64,000 nucleotides of DNA from Leptidea sinapis (lineage: Eukaryota > Arthropoda > Insecta > Lepidoptera > Pieridae), in NCBI RefSeq assembly GCF_905404315.1, contig NC_066286.1, positions 317,501-381,500 on the forward strand. Direction: 5' to 3'. Made by a program: the position numbers and the translations under genes. Numbering within the stretch: the first letter of the stretch is position 1; each line of letters opens with the position of its first letter. Below, piece after piece: positions 43,321 to 54,830 of this stretch. A model generated the notes under the pieces. That model was not told the origin of the DNA. It did not search any database and saw only the letters and a program-made list of their open reading frames with translations.

Positions 43321-43869
43321 AGACCTATCGTTAAACATCAGGCGGCACAAACGCTCGTTCACTTTACCGTACAGCAAGAAAGAGAAATAATTACATAACT
43401 CACAAATCAGTGTCGCGCTTCCAGCGATATTTATGTAACGGTAATGTTTCTATACAGTACAAAGTGTTGATTACTCATCATTTTCGACCTTTCGCTAGAG
43501 AGGTCGCTATTTCATCATAAATTGTCGATGTGTATCTGACAAATACAAAATAATGACCAGAGATTTATGCTTATAGAATCTTTCTATTAGATCATAGATT
43601 ATAGAATGCTCATGCTTAAATAAATATATAAAAATGATGTTCACAAGATTTTTAAATTTTAAATTAAAATATTTCGATTATTAAAGTTCTTTTTCTAAAA
43701 GATTCCATGCTTACTTTGCTTAAATTGATTACTAGACAAACTCCTGACTGTATGTGTGTGTGTACATAAATACATACACATGCAAAAACTATACATGACG
43801 TCGTTTCCTGTTCTCAAAAGTCGACCAGACTATCAGATCATACTAGATCGTAAGACATCTTCGGTTCCA
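43321..43869. other. No gene recognised
   Basis: AT-rich, with a short TGTGTG microsatellite at about 43,750. Confidence 0.5.
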
Positions 43870-44060
43870 ATCTCAAGCACACAGCCCGTCTGAGGTTCGT
43901 GTCGCCTTAAGAGACTTTTGTTGCATATATTATATATGTTTTCGGCCTACATCACCGTCGTCCCATGGCACTGGAAAAGCTTTCTAGTCGGTGGAGGGTG
44001 TCCGCTTATACGAAGCCCGACATATTACCAATATACGTAAATGTATTTCGGGCCCCTTAT
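43870..44060 (+). mobile_element. LINE-J1-family 3' UTR fragment
   Basis: CACACAGCCCGTCTGAGGTTCG and later GTCCGCTTATACGAAGCCCGACAT are diverged reverse complements of the LINE-J1 3' UTR at 4,600-4,790, so this piece has the opposite orientation. Confidence 0.65.
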
Positions 44061-44759
44061 TAGTTTCACTAGTTCGCATCGAAATTGTAATATTTTTATC
44101 TTCACACACTATTTTGTGAATAATTTTCTATTAATTTTGATTTATGAAAACAACAATTTTTCAACAGGAATATGCCTGTATAGTGACTGACTGTTGGTCA
44201 ACTATAACCTATATTCAAACCACCTTGCTCAATGTAACTATTATCTCCTAAACTGAATGGTGACTATGGTTGGTATATATAAGTTATTAAGATGAGATAA
44301 TCAAATAGACGCGTTATAATCAGAACACAAAAATATGAACGTAATTTCATACAAACATCTCTCGTTTCATACTCTATGAACTAAATATCAAGCAGCGTCT
44401 ATCTAACATAGTACAGTTCCGCGTTCGGTTTCTTCGGACACATAGGCGAAGGCCAAGAAGTCGAGGTATTCAGTCCATAGAGTGTCTTGTGGTCAAAGGT
44501 AAAGTTGTAGGATAGACCGCGCGGATGTTCACCCATTCTAATAAACCTCTAACAGAGAGAAATGGCGACATCTTGTTAGGCGCATAAATAGTAACTCCGA
44601 CTCCTCCATTTAAAATTATAGCGACTGAGAAGAAGACATTTGTCCATCCGTAAATTGCCTTTAACGTCAAAAATACTTCTAGGACATAATGAGACATAAA
44701 GCGAGTGAACTACGAGCCAGAAAGATTCTTACCGATGTCACTGTGACGCTTCGTTTATT
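44061..44759. other. No gene recognised; 75-codon open frame on the - strand
   Basis: The frame at 44,697-44,470 (VAIILNGGVGVTIYAPNKMS, then FLSVRGLLEWV) is open but matches no domain I know. It could be part of an unrecognised mobile element. Confidence 0.35.
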
Positions 44760-44945
44760 ATCATTATTATTATAAATCAAAATAAATTATAAATGTCAAA
44801 AGATTTATTTTCTTTTTATTTACTTATCAACACTTCGGAAATGGATGAGCTTAATGAGAAGAAGTGGCGAGAAAGTCATTGCCACTCTTTTAAATCAACA
44901 ATTACAGCTTCATTGTTGGATAATTCCAGAAAATTATTTCTGTAT
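44760..44945 (+). repeat. Dispersed repeat G, copy 2
   Basis: AAATCAAAATAAATTATAAATGTCAAAAG, then GAGAAGAAGTGGCGAGAAAG and TCATTGCCACTCTTTTAAAT, shared with 59,322-59,540. Confidence 0.65.
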
Positions 44946-45989
44946 CCTTCTTACATAAATGTACAACGTTTTTGCATACTATAAGGTCAGCTTCGTGAAA
45001 ACCAGCAAATTTCTCGTAAATTACTTAACAATTTAAATATATAATTACATATAGCAGTCACCACATTACGTAACACTAAAGTAAATAATTTGAAAAGTAA
45101 CACAAACTTGTTACTTCGTCTCGTGACGAGAAAGTCTTATTTATATTGTTGTCTACAAGGAAGTATGCGAAATATTCTTGTTATTGCCTATTTCGTGAGA
45201 CTAACCAATATAATATAATGTGATTACTAACTCCTGTGGCCCACAGTGAAATACGTAAAGGAACGCATTTTGCAATTACGCATAGAATTTAAGTAAGTAT
45301 ATCTTTATTTGGAACAAACACCAAAGATACAGATAAGATACAGAAACATTTATAAAATATAACAATAGATAATATGAACAAAATTTGAAAAAGTTATATA
45401 AAAATGAATATTATGCCTCATCTAATTAAATTTATAATACTTTTCTTTTATATTTATTATTATCACCAATACATACTTACAATAAATCTATATTTAGCAA
45501 CACAATTTTACATGATATAGTACATTGATTATAAAATGATTTATTTGTATCATAAACAAATAGGTAAATGAAATATTTCGATTTATATTTTTTCTCTTCG
45601 AGTACTTCATCAATTAAGGTTTTGTATGTTCTCCACATCACATTGTTCCTAGACATGCGGCATGTCTAGGAACATTCGGGATTATAAATCCCATTATGTT
45701 CTCTATTTGGTCAGACTAGAGATTCATTTATCGACCACTTTGACTTTAACCTTACCAACTACATCCAGTTTCTCCAGAATTTGGTTATCCTCCAGATATA
45801 TGTTAGGTCTTCTTTGCAGCCCATTTCAAAAGGATTGATCTTCTATTGATCAGCTGCACGACAATGATTCGATATCCACTGCGCTTTAAATTTCGTGCCG
45901 TATCACCGCAGTACGTGAGTGGTAGTGGTAAGTTTCTCCTCTGACAAAGAGTTTAAGTCTGGCAATGTTTTTGGGTAAATTTCTGCTGT
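44946..45989. other. Mostly unassigned; perfect palindrome at 45,645-45,673
   Basis: A stretch from 45,297 (AGTATATCTTTATTTGGAAC) may be the complement of a LINE 3' end. GTTCCTAGACATGC and GCATGTCTAGGAAC are perfect 14-base arms separated by one base. Confidence 0.5.
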
Positions 45990-46905
45990 TACAAGAGTTG
46001 ACCATTAGTTGGACTCAAAAGATCACGAATGTGGAAGTTCTGCGCCGCGTGAATTACAACGCGAACTCATGCAAACCATCAAGATGAGGAATGTCGCATA
46101 TTTGGGGCACGTGCTTAGACACGAGAGGTACGAACTCCTACAACCCATCATACAACCTGTATAGCTGAGTGGTTAGTGATCCTACCTACTAAGCTAGGAG
46201 GTTCGTATCCCGGTAGGTGGAAGCATTTGTATTGTGAATATGGATGTTTGTTTCCAAATCATGGATGTTTATATGTATTAATGTATGTTTAAGTAAGTAT
46301 ATTGTATTAAATATATCGTTGTGTCGCAACCCATAACACAGGCTATAAGCCTAATTTGGGGCAAGATATTATGTGTAAAAGTGTGTCAATATTATTATTT
46401 ATTTATTTATTTAGGGTCACCAACAGATTATACACTATTACTAGCTTATAAAAATAGCAAAATAAGTATAAATTATGGTGTAAATCCAATTACAGGCAAA
46501 CAAGCATGCATTTTTGAGTTGCACAAGTAACAAGTAAAAAAAAAAAACTAAAAAATAAATTTTGGATATAAATCAAAACAAAGCATAAGTTATGTGGTTT
46601 CTGCACGGATAAATTGCTGTAATATTTTTTGTAATGCGGAGGGGAGGAGGAGTGGATGTCAACACGAGTAGTTTTGAAAAGATTATTGTGCTCCCGGCAG
46701 ATCCTTTCTAAATATAATAATATAATTATTATATTATCACGATGGAAAAAGTTGTCGAAAGAAGAGGCGTAGGACGCAAAAAAAGTCTTGGCTGCACAAC
46801 ATCCGAGCGTGGACAGGAATCGCGAGTGCGGCAGAACTATTTCGCCTGGCGATGAACAAAAAGTTGAATTAAGAAAGCTACCGGTCGGAGAGGCACGCGA
46901 AGTAT
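45990..46905 (+). mobile_element. RTE-like LINE C-terminus, split by a SINE insertion
   Basis: Before the insertion, + frames read ISWTQKITNVEVLRRVN and IKMRNVAYLGHVLRHERYEL (to 46,155). After about 46,740 they resume KVVERRGVGRKKKSWLHNIR and then AWTGIASAAELFRLAMN. These two parts are adjacent in intact family members. The element is broken by frame changes. Confidence 0.75.
46157..46413 (+). mobile_element. tRNA-derived SINE (copy 1)
   Basis: A-box-like TAGCTGAGTGGTTAGTGATC and B-box GGTTCGTATCC (46,200-46,210), 40 bases apart, followed by a body shared with 58,350-58,622 (GAATATGGATGTTTGTTTCC, TAACCCATAACACAGGCTAT) and a TTATTTATTTATTT tail. Confidence 0.85.
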
Positions 46906-47299
46906 AAAAGAAGATCTAGAGTATAATATCAATTACCAGCAATTGACAAATTTGCTCATCCTGTTATCTAATTAGATTAAAAAGGTAATGTCAATCCATT
47001 TCTGTGTTGGTACACCGTTTAATTCATGAAGCTGTTAAGTTATATAACTTGGATCGTTTAGGTTTATAACATCGCATTGTATAGAAATGAGATCATATGT
47101 CGTAAGCTGAATAGATCATCAATCAATGATATTTGGATCAGCTCAATTGTGCAGATTAAAACTTCCTGCATGTTGTAAGGTTGTGGTTTTAGCTTACTGT
47201 GAATGTGATGGGTGCTTTAGAAGATGCATTTTGCAGAAACGTCTTCACGCCACTTCAAATTTTAGTCAGGCATTGCTGGATCTAGATATTTCGACACCA
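46906..47299. other. No gene recognised
   Basis: AT-rich, with a 68-codon frame from 47,126 that has no domain. Confidence 0.45.
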
Positions 47300-47407
47300 G
47301 TGGGAGGCTCCTTTCCACAGGAAGCCGGCTAGATTATAGGTACCACAACGGCGCCTATTTCTGCCAAGAAGCAGAAATGTGTAAACATTACTGTGTTCCG
47401 GTCTGAA
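47300..47407 (+). repeat. SINE-R copy f (5' part only)
   Basis: CCAGTGGGAGGCTCCTTTCC to GTTCCGGTCTGA; the 3' two thirds are missing. Confidence 0.8.
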
Positions 47408-47931
47408 TCTGTATATTCGGTTGTGGTTTTAATTCGCCGGAGAAAATATAAATGTTTATATTTGAATCACGAATCACTAATAGAAAATTCAGCCATTCCA
47501 AAAGCTATATACCTAAAACTAATAAGACCAGGAGCTAAAACTTAGCAGCTCCGATACATTTTGCTATCACCATCACCTATCTAGACAATTGTGTGACATC
47601 TTTCTTCCAGATATTTTAGCAAATAACACTGACAATATTTAACAAATAACTATGCTTACCAAGACATTAGAGTACTATATAGCTTTGTATAAAAAAAATT
47701 GTATCGTCTCTTTGAAAAACGCCTAGATATGCCATATCATATTTAATTAATTAAAACCATGGAGCTATTTTTGTTTTACTGCCAAAGAAGTATAACTTCT
47801 AATGAGCGTTCAAAGGTATACATACTTTTTTATCATTTGAAACAAAAATCCCGTGACAACATATATTATTTCTCTTCTCACACTTATCTTTGAGATTCAA
47901 CCCGAGCTAATGAGTAAACTTAGATAATAAA
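47408..47931. other. No gene recognised
   Basis: AT-rich, no assignable repeat. Confidence 0.5.
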
Positions 47932-48165
47932 TTATACGTATAAACACGTCTATATAGAGCCTTCTGCTATTAGACAAGCGATCAAAACAGGCCAGGCTTA
48001 ATACTTTACTGTACGTGACAAGCTTCGTCTTACACTCGCGATTTTTATGACACTTTGTGTTAGTGTGCGTGCATTACTCAATATGGATGCTAACTCGAAA
48101 CTCAATTTTCTTCGACGTTTTCACAGCCGTCATAGTCTATCTAGACGTATAAATGGTTTAAGGAT
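47932..48165. mobile_element. MITE-C copy 5 (near complete)
   Basis: From ACACGTCTATATAGAGCC to CATAGTCTATCTAGACGTAT; contains GGCCAGGCTTAATACTTTAC, GTGACAAGCTTCGTC and TTCGACGTTTTCACAGC. A 64-codon frame here is a repeat artefact. Confidence 0.8.
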
Positions 48166-48849
48166 TTCAATCCATTTAGTCTCAGAAATACAAGTGTCAA
48201 CAACGATTTTCTTTCCACATAAGACCTTGAACAGAATTTGAATTAGCATTAAGAAAGAATCAACAATAAATTTAACTCTTCTCAATGTATTATTTGTTGT
48301 GTTCATTATCATGATTATCAGCTTGTATATTTCATAACTTGAGCTTTGTATGCAAGACCAAAACTGTGAGCACAAAGAAACATTATTTTTTGTATAAATG
48401 CTGCTCAGCTATTAATTTAAACCCAACCCTATGAGCAGGATTGAATGACCACTGTAATTTGTTTAGCACACAAGACATTAATGAAAGAACGTTGGAATTT
48501 GAAAAATAAGTAGCCATAAAGAATCTAGGATAAATTTCGCATCAAATGGTGGTAGTTTCATGTCAATACATCAGTGGTTTAGGCATGATTGAGCCTCAAA
48601 CAAAGCAGCAATCGGAGGTAGTAATGTTGCCAAAAATCACTTAGAATTTAAAATCGTGGAATATTTCTCAATGTAAATTACTACAACACCTTGATGTGTT
48701 TAATGTTATGTAGATTCATAACTGTAATTCGATTTTGAAACACTAAAAGTATTAAGCTTGTAATTAAACTGAGGCTACAATGTAATTTTAGTACATTTTT
48801 TATTATTAAAATCATATATTACAGAAAGACGAGTAAAATAAAACAGTAC
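48166..48849. other. No gene recognised
   Basis: AT-rich. The - strand frame 48,375-48,130 overlaps the MITE and is not a gene. Confidence 0.5.
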
Positions 48850-49178
48850 CAGTGGGAGGCTTCTTTGCACAAGAAGAAGGCTAGAATATGGATACCAAAC
48901 GGCGCCTATTTTGTTGCCTATTCTATTTTCAACTGTTGTTTTTAATAACTTCTTACACTTAAGACTGTATTCTTCGCTGATGGTAATTGATACGCCGTAC
49001 CCATTACCTACAATGTAATATCGCTCGGGATTCTTGAAAATCCCAAGAATTCTGATCGGCTCTACAATTGCGCTCGTCTCCTTTAGACATAAGATGTTAA
49101 GTCTCATTTGACCGAAACACAATATTGCTTACACATTACTGCTTCACCCATAGTCTAGCCGGCATTCCATGCAAAGGA
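48850..49178. repeat. SINE-R pieces in inverted orientation (copy g)
   Basis: 48,850-48,912 is the 5' part on the + strand (AGTGGGAGGCTTCTTTGCAC). 48,975-49,178 is the central and 5' part on the - strand. Together they form an imperfect inverted pair with 60 bp between. Confidence 0.75.
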
Positions 49179-49224
49179 ATTTGTTTATAAATTTATGTCA
49201 TACCAGAGACTAAAATTTTGTGGT

Positions 49225-49960
49225 ATTATTCAAATTCAAATAATTTTATTGAAAATACTACCACCAATTCCAATACGAATGCCTCAGATCTTAGAAGAAT
49301 AGGCGCAACAAACTCAGCGGGCTTTTTTTCAACAAAAAAATATGTTTACAGAGTAATATTGTATTAAATTAAACTTATTACTTAATAGCCTGAGGGCGGT
49401 CTGTCCATTCTCAATCTGTGGTATCATTAAGAAAATCATTTATGTTATAGTAACCTTTACCACACAAACGTTTTTTAACAACGTCTTTTGAATAACTTTT
49501 GCTTCAAACATTTTCTGGGATCTTGTTGCAAAAGCATATACATCGCCCCACAAAAGACATACTAACTCGACTTAGCCGAGTAGTAGACATTATAAGTTTA
49601 TGTTTGTTCCTGGTGTTAACATTATGGTTATGACAGTTTCTAGCAAATTCAATTATGTGCCTATGAACATACATTACATTATCAAGAATATATTAAGAAG
49701 CAACAGTCAAGATGTTAATTTCTTTGAATTTTGCTCTCAATGATTCTTTAGGACCTAGGTTATAAATTGCGCGAATAGCCCTCTTAGCAGCACAAATATT
49801 ATATTAATATCGGCAGCGTTGCCCCATAGCAATATACCATAGGACATAATACGATGGAAATAACTAAAGTATACTAGTCGCGCCGCATCTATGTCAGTTA
49901 ATTGTCTAATCTTTTTAACAGGATGTGCTGCAGAACTATTATAAGTATGTTCGCCAATCC
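49225..49960 (-). mobile_element. Jockey-group reverse-transcriptase C-terminus, antisense
   Basis: The - strand reads, with frame changes: RAIYNLGPKESLRAKFKEIN, ILTVASQYILDNVMYVHRHI, RNCHNHNVNTRNKHKL, SRVSMSFVGRCICF, then GYYNINDFLND before the 3' UTR. A + strand piece of the same family is at 56,600-56,720. Confidence 0.8.
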
Positions 49961-50070
49961 TTCAATATGTTCATAATACATTCAAACACAATGCAATCAT
50001 ACACATGTAGATAAAGCCACAACCTGAAAGTTGAACAAAGCAAGCAGAATCTTATAACGAGGAGGTACTC

Positions 50071-50235
50071 GAACGGTTAGCTCAGTTGGTTAGAGCACCG
50101 GCACGGAAAGCCGGAGGTCGTGGGTTCGAATCCCGCATCGGTCATAAAATTTTGTTTTTCAAATTTTATTTGTGTATTAATCCTAGAAGTGAGGGTTATC
50201 ACTTTAAAAATAAATAAATAACATAATAACATAAT
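50071..50235 (+). mobile_element. tRNA-like SINE head with tail
   Basis: 50,071-50,144 folds as a tRNA: D-arm GCTCAGTTGGTTAGAGC, anticodon stem CCGGC/GCCGG, T-arm GTGGGTTCGAATCCCGC. Acceptor GAACGGT pairs with ATCGGTC except one position. The loop ACGGAAA has C instead of the invariant U33, and a tail (AAATAAATAAATAACATAAT) follows, so I call it a SINE rather than a working tRNA gene. Confidence 0.7.
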
Positions 50236-50242
50236 AACATAA

Positions 50243-50283
50243 TCTAGAATATATTGAGAAGCAACAGTCAAGATGTTAATTAT
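50243..50283 (-). repeat. Second copy of a LINE segment
   Basis: AGAATATATTGAGAAGCAAC and AGTCAAGATGTTAATT repeat 49,685-49,722 with one or two differences. A stray piece of the same reverse-transcriptase family sits beside the SINE. Confidence 0.75.
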
Positions 50284-50602
50284 TAAGTTTGGATGTGTCG
50301 ATAATATATATATATATTATGTAATATCAATTGAGTAACACGTCGGTAGTTAGAAAAGTGATAATGAAGTAGAGAACACGAAGTAATTATGATTGATATA
50401 CATTCACAGTTCAAAGCTGTGAGAATTGTGACTTTTTGTATTGAGATAACATCTTATGTGTTTTGCAACTGAATGAACATTACAATTCAGGTTTGAAACA
50501 TTCGCAAAGATATCTCTACTAATATTATAAAAATGTGAATGTAAGTTTGTTTGTAACGCTTTTACGCAGGAGTAGGAGATGTCCAACATATGATTGATAT
50601 GC

Positions 50603-50760
50603 ATAAAAACAGTGTGGGAGATAGCACACAGCCTTGGGGCACTCCAGTGTTTACGGGCTTCGGTTTCGAGCAATAACCGTCGATAACGACCTGTATGCTG
50701 CGAATTTCGGTGGCGGTGATCACTTAACACGCTCGTCTGTCCTCCTTTTCCATAAAAAAC
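50603..50760. mobile_element. Chimeric LINE-A scrap
   Basis: GTGTGGGAGATAGCACACAGC and TGGGGCACTCCAGTGTTTAC (the complement of LINE-A polymerase, - strand) join at about 50,705 to GCGGTGATCACTTAACACGC and CATAAAAAACG, the family 3' tail on the + strand. Confidence 0.75.
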
Positions 50761-50821
50761 GTTCAAAAAGGTTCTAAAGTTCTGAACTTGACAATTTGAA
50801 AAAATCTTAACAGTTCCAGTA

Positions 50822-51138
50822 ACCAGTGAGAGGTTCCTTTGCACAGGATGCCGGCTAGATTATGGGTACCACAATAGCGCCTATTTCTGCCATGCAGCAG
50901 TAATGTGTAAGCATTACTGTGTTTCGGTCTTTAGGGCGCCGTAGCTAGTGAAATTACTGGGCAATTAAGACTTTACATCTTATGTCTCAAGGTGACGAGC
51001 GCAGTTGTAGTGCCATTCAGAATTTTTGGGGTTTTTCAAGAATCCTGAGCGGCACTGCATTGTAATGGGCAGGGCGTATCAATTACCATCAGCTGAACGT
51101 CCTGCTCATCTTGTCCCTTATTTTCATTAAAAAAAAGT
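50822..51138 (+). repeat. SINE-R copy h (full length, + strand)
   Basis: CCAGTGAGAGGTTCCTTTGC to TTATTTTCATTAAAAAAAAG. Best reference copy in the window. The central inverted pair AGTGCCATTCAGAATTTTTG / GAATCCTGAGCGGCACT should form a hairpin. Confidence 0.88.
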
Positions 51139-51786
51139 TCGGATTTTTTCAAATTGTCTCTAAATCTAAAAAGAAAAAAATGCAGAATATAGAAAAGTAT
51201 CGATTACAAAGATTCAATTCGTATAAAATTAATTGTAAAATGGTATCATTTCTCTAGTAAATTAGTATCTGAATGTATATTTCATAATATGACAATGGTC
51301 TACGACAAAGGCATTTCACACGCTCTGAGAAATGTTATATTTTTGTCACTTTTTGTCTTATCACCTTGCGGTCTGTTCCGATTACGATATTTGTTTCATA
51401 ATTATTGTCAACAAACGATTCTTAAATCAGTTGTTTTCACAATTCAAATATTTTTTTTTAAACTGGAGTTACTTTGCTGAAGTCTATTATTATCCAAATC
51501 CATAATTCACGAGATCATCACTCGAAATCACGAGTCTCGTGCCAGATTTTGGCGAGTCAACATGTATTGAGGATGCCTCGTGTAGAGGTGAAACACGTGT
51601 CAAATTGTTTAAAAGATAAATATTGGAGGAATTAACACTAAAGTAAACTCAAAACATTTGGACAAAGCAAATAGAAACCCGAGAAGAAACAACATGAAGA
51701 TGACTAGAATCTAGAGGATGAGAAGATGATGCTATATTCAGAAATCCACAGCAACTGGCATCCAACGAAACTCCGGTCCATTCTCA
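51139..51786. other. No gene recognised
   Basis: The 63-codon frame at 51,289 is hydrophobic but has no domain. Confidence 0.45.
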
Positions 51787-51985
51787 TCATTTTTTTATGA
51801 CAATAAAGGATGAGGCGAGCAGGAAGTTCATAAAAAGCCATAAAAGACATTTATTTTCTCAAAATTGATACCTTTAGAATTCTTTTTGATGTCATTTCTA
51901 ATATACTAGATACTGCTACCGCTTCGGAAATAAATGGCGCTCTGAGAGAGAAGAAGCAGCAAGAAGCTCTTTTACGTTCAGCCGA
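51787..51985. repeat. SINE-R end fragment (i) followed by repeat K
   Basis: 51,787-51,830 is the tail end of SINE-R on the - strand. 51,838-51,985 is repeat K (GATGTCATTTCTAATATACT, GCTACCGCTTCGGAAATAAA). Confidence 0.7.
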
Positions 51986-52954
51986 TGGTAATCAAAGCCC
52001 ATACAAACACATTGATCTACAAGCATAGAAATATAGCAAATGTAACCATGATATCATGGAGGAAAGGTGGTACTTTTAGCTGGTGAGATTAGATTGAGCC
52101 TGCCGGTTATTACTACACGTATCTACACCGACATCTGAATTATATACCATAAAAAAGTTTTTATTACTACAAATATGCGAATACAACTGCACAATAATTC
52201 TCAAGCAGGGCAATGAACTAAGGATATATATATCCATTCAAAACAACTTCATGAATGTAAAAAAAATGCTAGTTACTTGGATAGATTCACTCACTTATAC
52301 AGAAACTGAAGAACTTTTAACACAATCATATTAATTTAAGAGTTACACAAACATTTCATTACAGACATACTTATACAAGATTCATTCATTTGATCACAAA
52401 TAAACACTTACTCACACACACTTCATAATACCTTTTACACCTTACTTCACTCACAACACACCCAACGCACACAATCATCTTATTTCTTAGTATACATACT
52501 TCTTAAAAATATATATCTTAGTAATTAAAAAATGTTTGATTGTCTATAAATAATGTAATAAGTATTAATAAGCTATGGAAGAGCTGAGCCTTCTAACACA
52601 GGCGCTACAATGCTTAAAAGGAAGCTCAAATCATGAATATTGATTTATGTACATACGTAAGAAAGAAAATTCACATTTTGTATTTTGTAACGGCATGATG
52701 TAACTGATAGATCAGGGTCGCTAATTTTTGAAAACATAATCCTACTATAATAGTAGGATGAAGCCCATTGGAAAAGAGAATATAACAAAAATGAAAGGAA
52801 AAATAATTTACGTGCGATCTGAGGACTCTCCTTGCTCCTTCCCTACAGCTTTTTGAACCTTTTGATGGACTAAAATTTGCCATCGTTCCTTGTTCTTTTA
52901 ATAAATAAAATAGCATGGGCATTACAAGAATAGTATCACTGAGCGTCAAACATT
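51986..52954. other. No gene recognised
   Basis: A CA-rich stretch at 52,405-52,480. The 92-codon - strand frame at 52,949-52,671 is not recognisable. Confidence 0.45.
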
Positions 52955-53398
52955 TATTTTATTCAGTATTTATTAAAAGATCTCTGCGAATACGTAGAAA
53001 TGCTTCACAATTGCTGTGTTTACATAAACTTTTAAGCTATGATATGGACTGTCCTTCGCTTTTATCACAAATCGGTTTGCATGTGGCTGCTTTCAATTGT
53101 CGGCTATCACAATAATTATGGCTTAAACTCTCCCCTACAGCTAATGTTACAATTATATTATAGTATTTTTAATATAGATGAAAACATTGATCTTTTCAAA
53201 TTTTCTTAATTTTAGAAAACAAATTTATATTGCTCACCAAAAAATATAGATTTTAAAATATCACATGTATTTCGTATAGTAATGTTCTGCCTATGTATAA
53301 TTTAAGTACATTTAAAATATTTTATTATATTTGTTTAATTCTTAGTGCATAAGTTAATAAATTGTATTTAGTTGGTAAGCCTTTATGAATAAATAAAA
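52955..53398 (+). mobile_element. LINE reverse-transcriptase C-terminal fragment and 3' end
   Basis: RSLRIRRNASQLLCLHKLLS and DCPSLLSQIGLHVAAFNCR match the ...RR..L..LYKLLNG..D.P.LL..I...VP.. tail of non-LTR polymerases. It runs to ATGAATAAATAAAAAAC. Confidence 0.7.
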
Positions 53399-54126
53399 AA
53401 CAGCTAAAAACATTATTCAAATAAAATACATTTAACTGATAGATATTTTTTGTAACCAATGTGACAAACAGATGGAGATGAATGACAAGAGTAACAAGTC
53501 AACCCTATGCCCATGTTGATGTATAATTAAAAAAAAGTTACGACAAATAAACATAGACCACAATGTCCTATTACATCACAGATCATTTGGAAATGGAACA
53601 CAATATGAACTAATCGTGAGTCAATTATCGAACGACGGATCATTATGTCCCAATAAAGTGCGGCTCTTCGCTGTTCTTTGTTTTTTTTTATTGTGCAGTG
53701 AAAGGCGTTTGGAAATACTTAGGCAATAATTGAGTGCTAGGATGTCTGGCTAGATCTGAGTCTTCTCATGATAAAAGAATTGTGAAACCAATCGAGATGA
53801 TTAATATGTTTATTTATGTATTAGAAAACGGATCCAATGGTTACTAAAAACTTTAGTAATTGAATAATATATTTTCTTTAAAAATAGTCATAAGATTTTC
53901 GCATACTATATTTATTTATTTAGAGTGTTTATTGATTAATGCGTCTTAAATATACTCATAAAGATTTTTTTATAGTTATTTTCATTTTATTATTTACTCT
54001 AGTAGATAGAATATCTGCTAAAACTGTTTTAAAAGAGTGGAATGAATGTCTAGTCGCTTATTCTAATTAATGCTCATTTTTTCCGAAGTAAGGAAGTAAT
54101 AAGTAAAATAGTGTTGTATATTAACT
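53399..54126. other. No gene recognised
   Basis: AT-rich, no assignable repeat. Confidence 0.5.
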
Positions 54127-54830
54127 TTTTTTTATGAAAATAAGGGACGAGACGATCAAGACGTTCAGCTGATGGTAACTGATACGCCTTGCCCATTACA
54201 ATGCAACCGCAAAAAATCGAGGTTGACTGTTAACCTCTGTTTTGAGAAATGCACGTTCACTAACACAAAGTGACATACAAATCGCGTGTGTAAGACGTAG
54301 CTTGCCACGTACACTAAAGTAAAATCTATCCTTTTCCGCTTACTTGTAAGTGAAATGTATTTCAATAACCTATCGACGGATATAATTGGACATAACAATG
54401 GATAGATAAGATCATTAAACGGTGATAGCAATGTATCCGTAACTAGAGATACGTTATTGCAAACGGCCGATAGTTGTAATCCAATGCTATCTTTTTTTTA
54501 ATGAAAATAAGGGGCGAGACGAGCAGGACGTTCAGCTGATGGTAATTGATACGCCCTGCACATAACAATGTAGTGCCGCTAAGGATTCTTGAAAAACCCA
54601 ATAATTCTGAGCGGCACTACAATTGCGCTCGTCACCTTGAGACATAAGATGTTAAGTCTCATTTGCCCAGCAATTTCACTAGCTACGGCGCCCTTCAGAC
54701 CGAAACACAGTAATGTTTACACATTACTGCTTCACGGCAGAAATAGGCGCCGTTGTGGTACCCATAATCTAGTCGGCTTCCTGTGCAAAGGAGCCTCACA
54801 CTGTCGATAGGTTATTGAAAACGGCCGTTA
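54127..54830. mobile_element. Nested mosaic of SINE-R, MITE-C and two MITE-B pieces
   Basis: In order: SINE-R fragment j (54,127-54,208, - strand); MITE-C fragment (54,210-54,308); MITE-B in reverse orientation lacking one end (about 54,310-54,470); half of another MITE-B (54,471-54,491 and 54,805-54,830) split by the full SINE-R at 54,492-54,804. Confidence 0.8.
54492..54804 (-). repeat. SINE-R copy k (full length), nested in MITE-B
   Basis: TTTTTTTTAATGAAAATAAG to GAGCCTCACACTG. MITE-B at 39,367-39,382 gives the empty site (CCAATGCAATCTGTCAATAGG); comparing the two shows little or no target duplication. Confidence 0.85.

Noticed and set aside
46321..46530. 69-codon frame at 46,321
   Set aside because: Starts inside a SINE body and continues into its tail.
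47126..47332. Cys-rich 68-codon frame (CKVVVLAYCECDGCFRRC)
   Set aside because: Tempting as a small cysteine-rich peptide, but it has no signal peptide, no splice context, and runs into a SINE-R fragment.
48047..48241. 64-codon frame at 48,047
   Set aside because: Lies inside MITE-C copy 5.
50071..50144. Functional tRNA gene
   Set aside because: C33 in the anticodon loop, an acceptor mismatch and an attached SINE-type tail.
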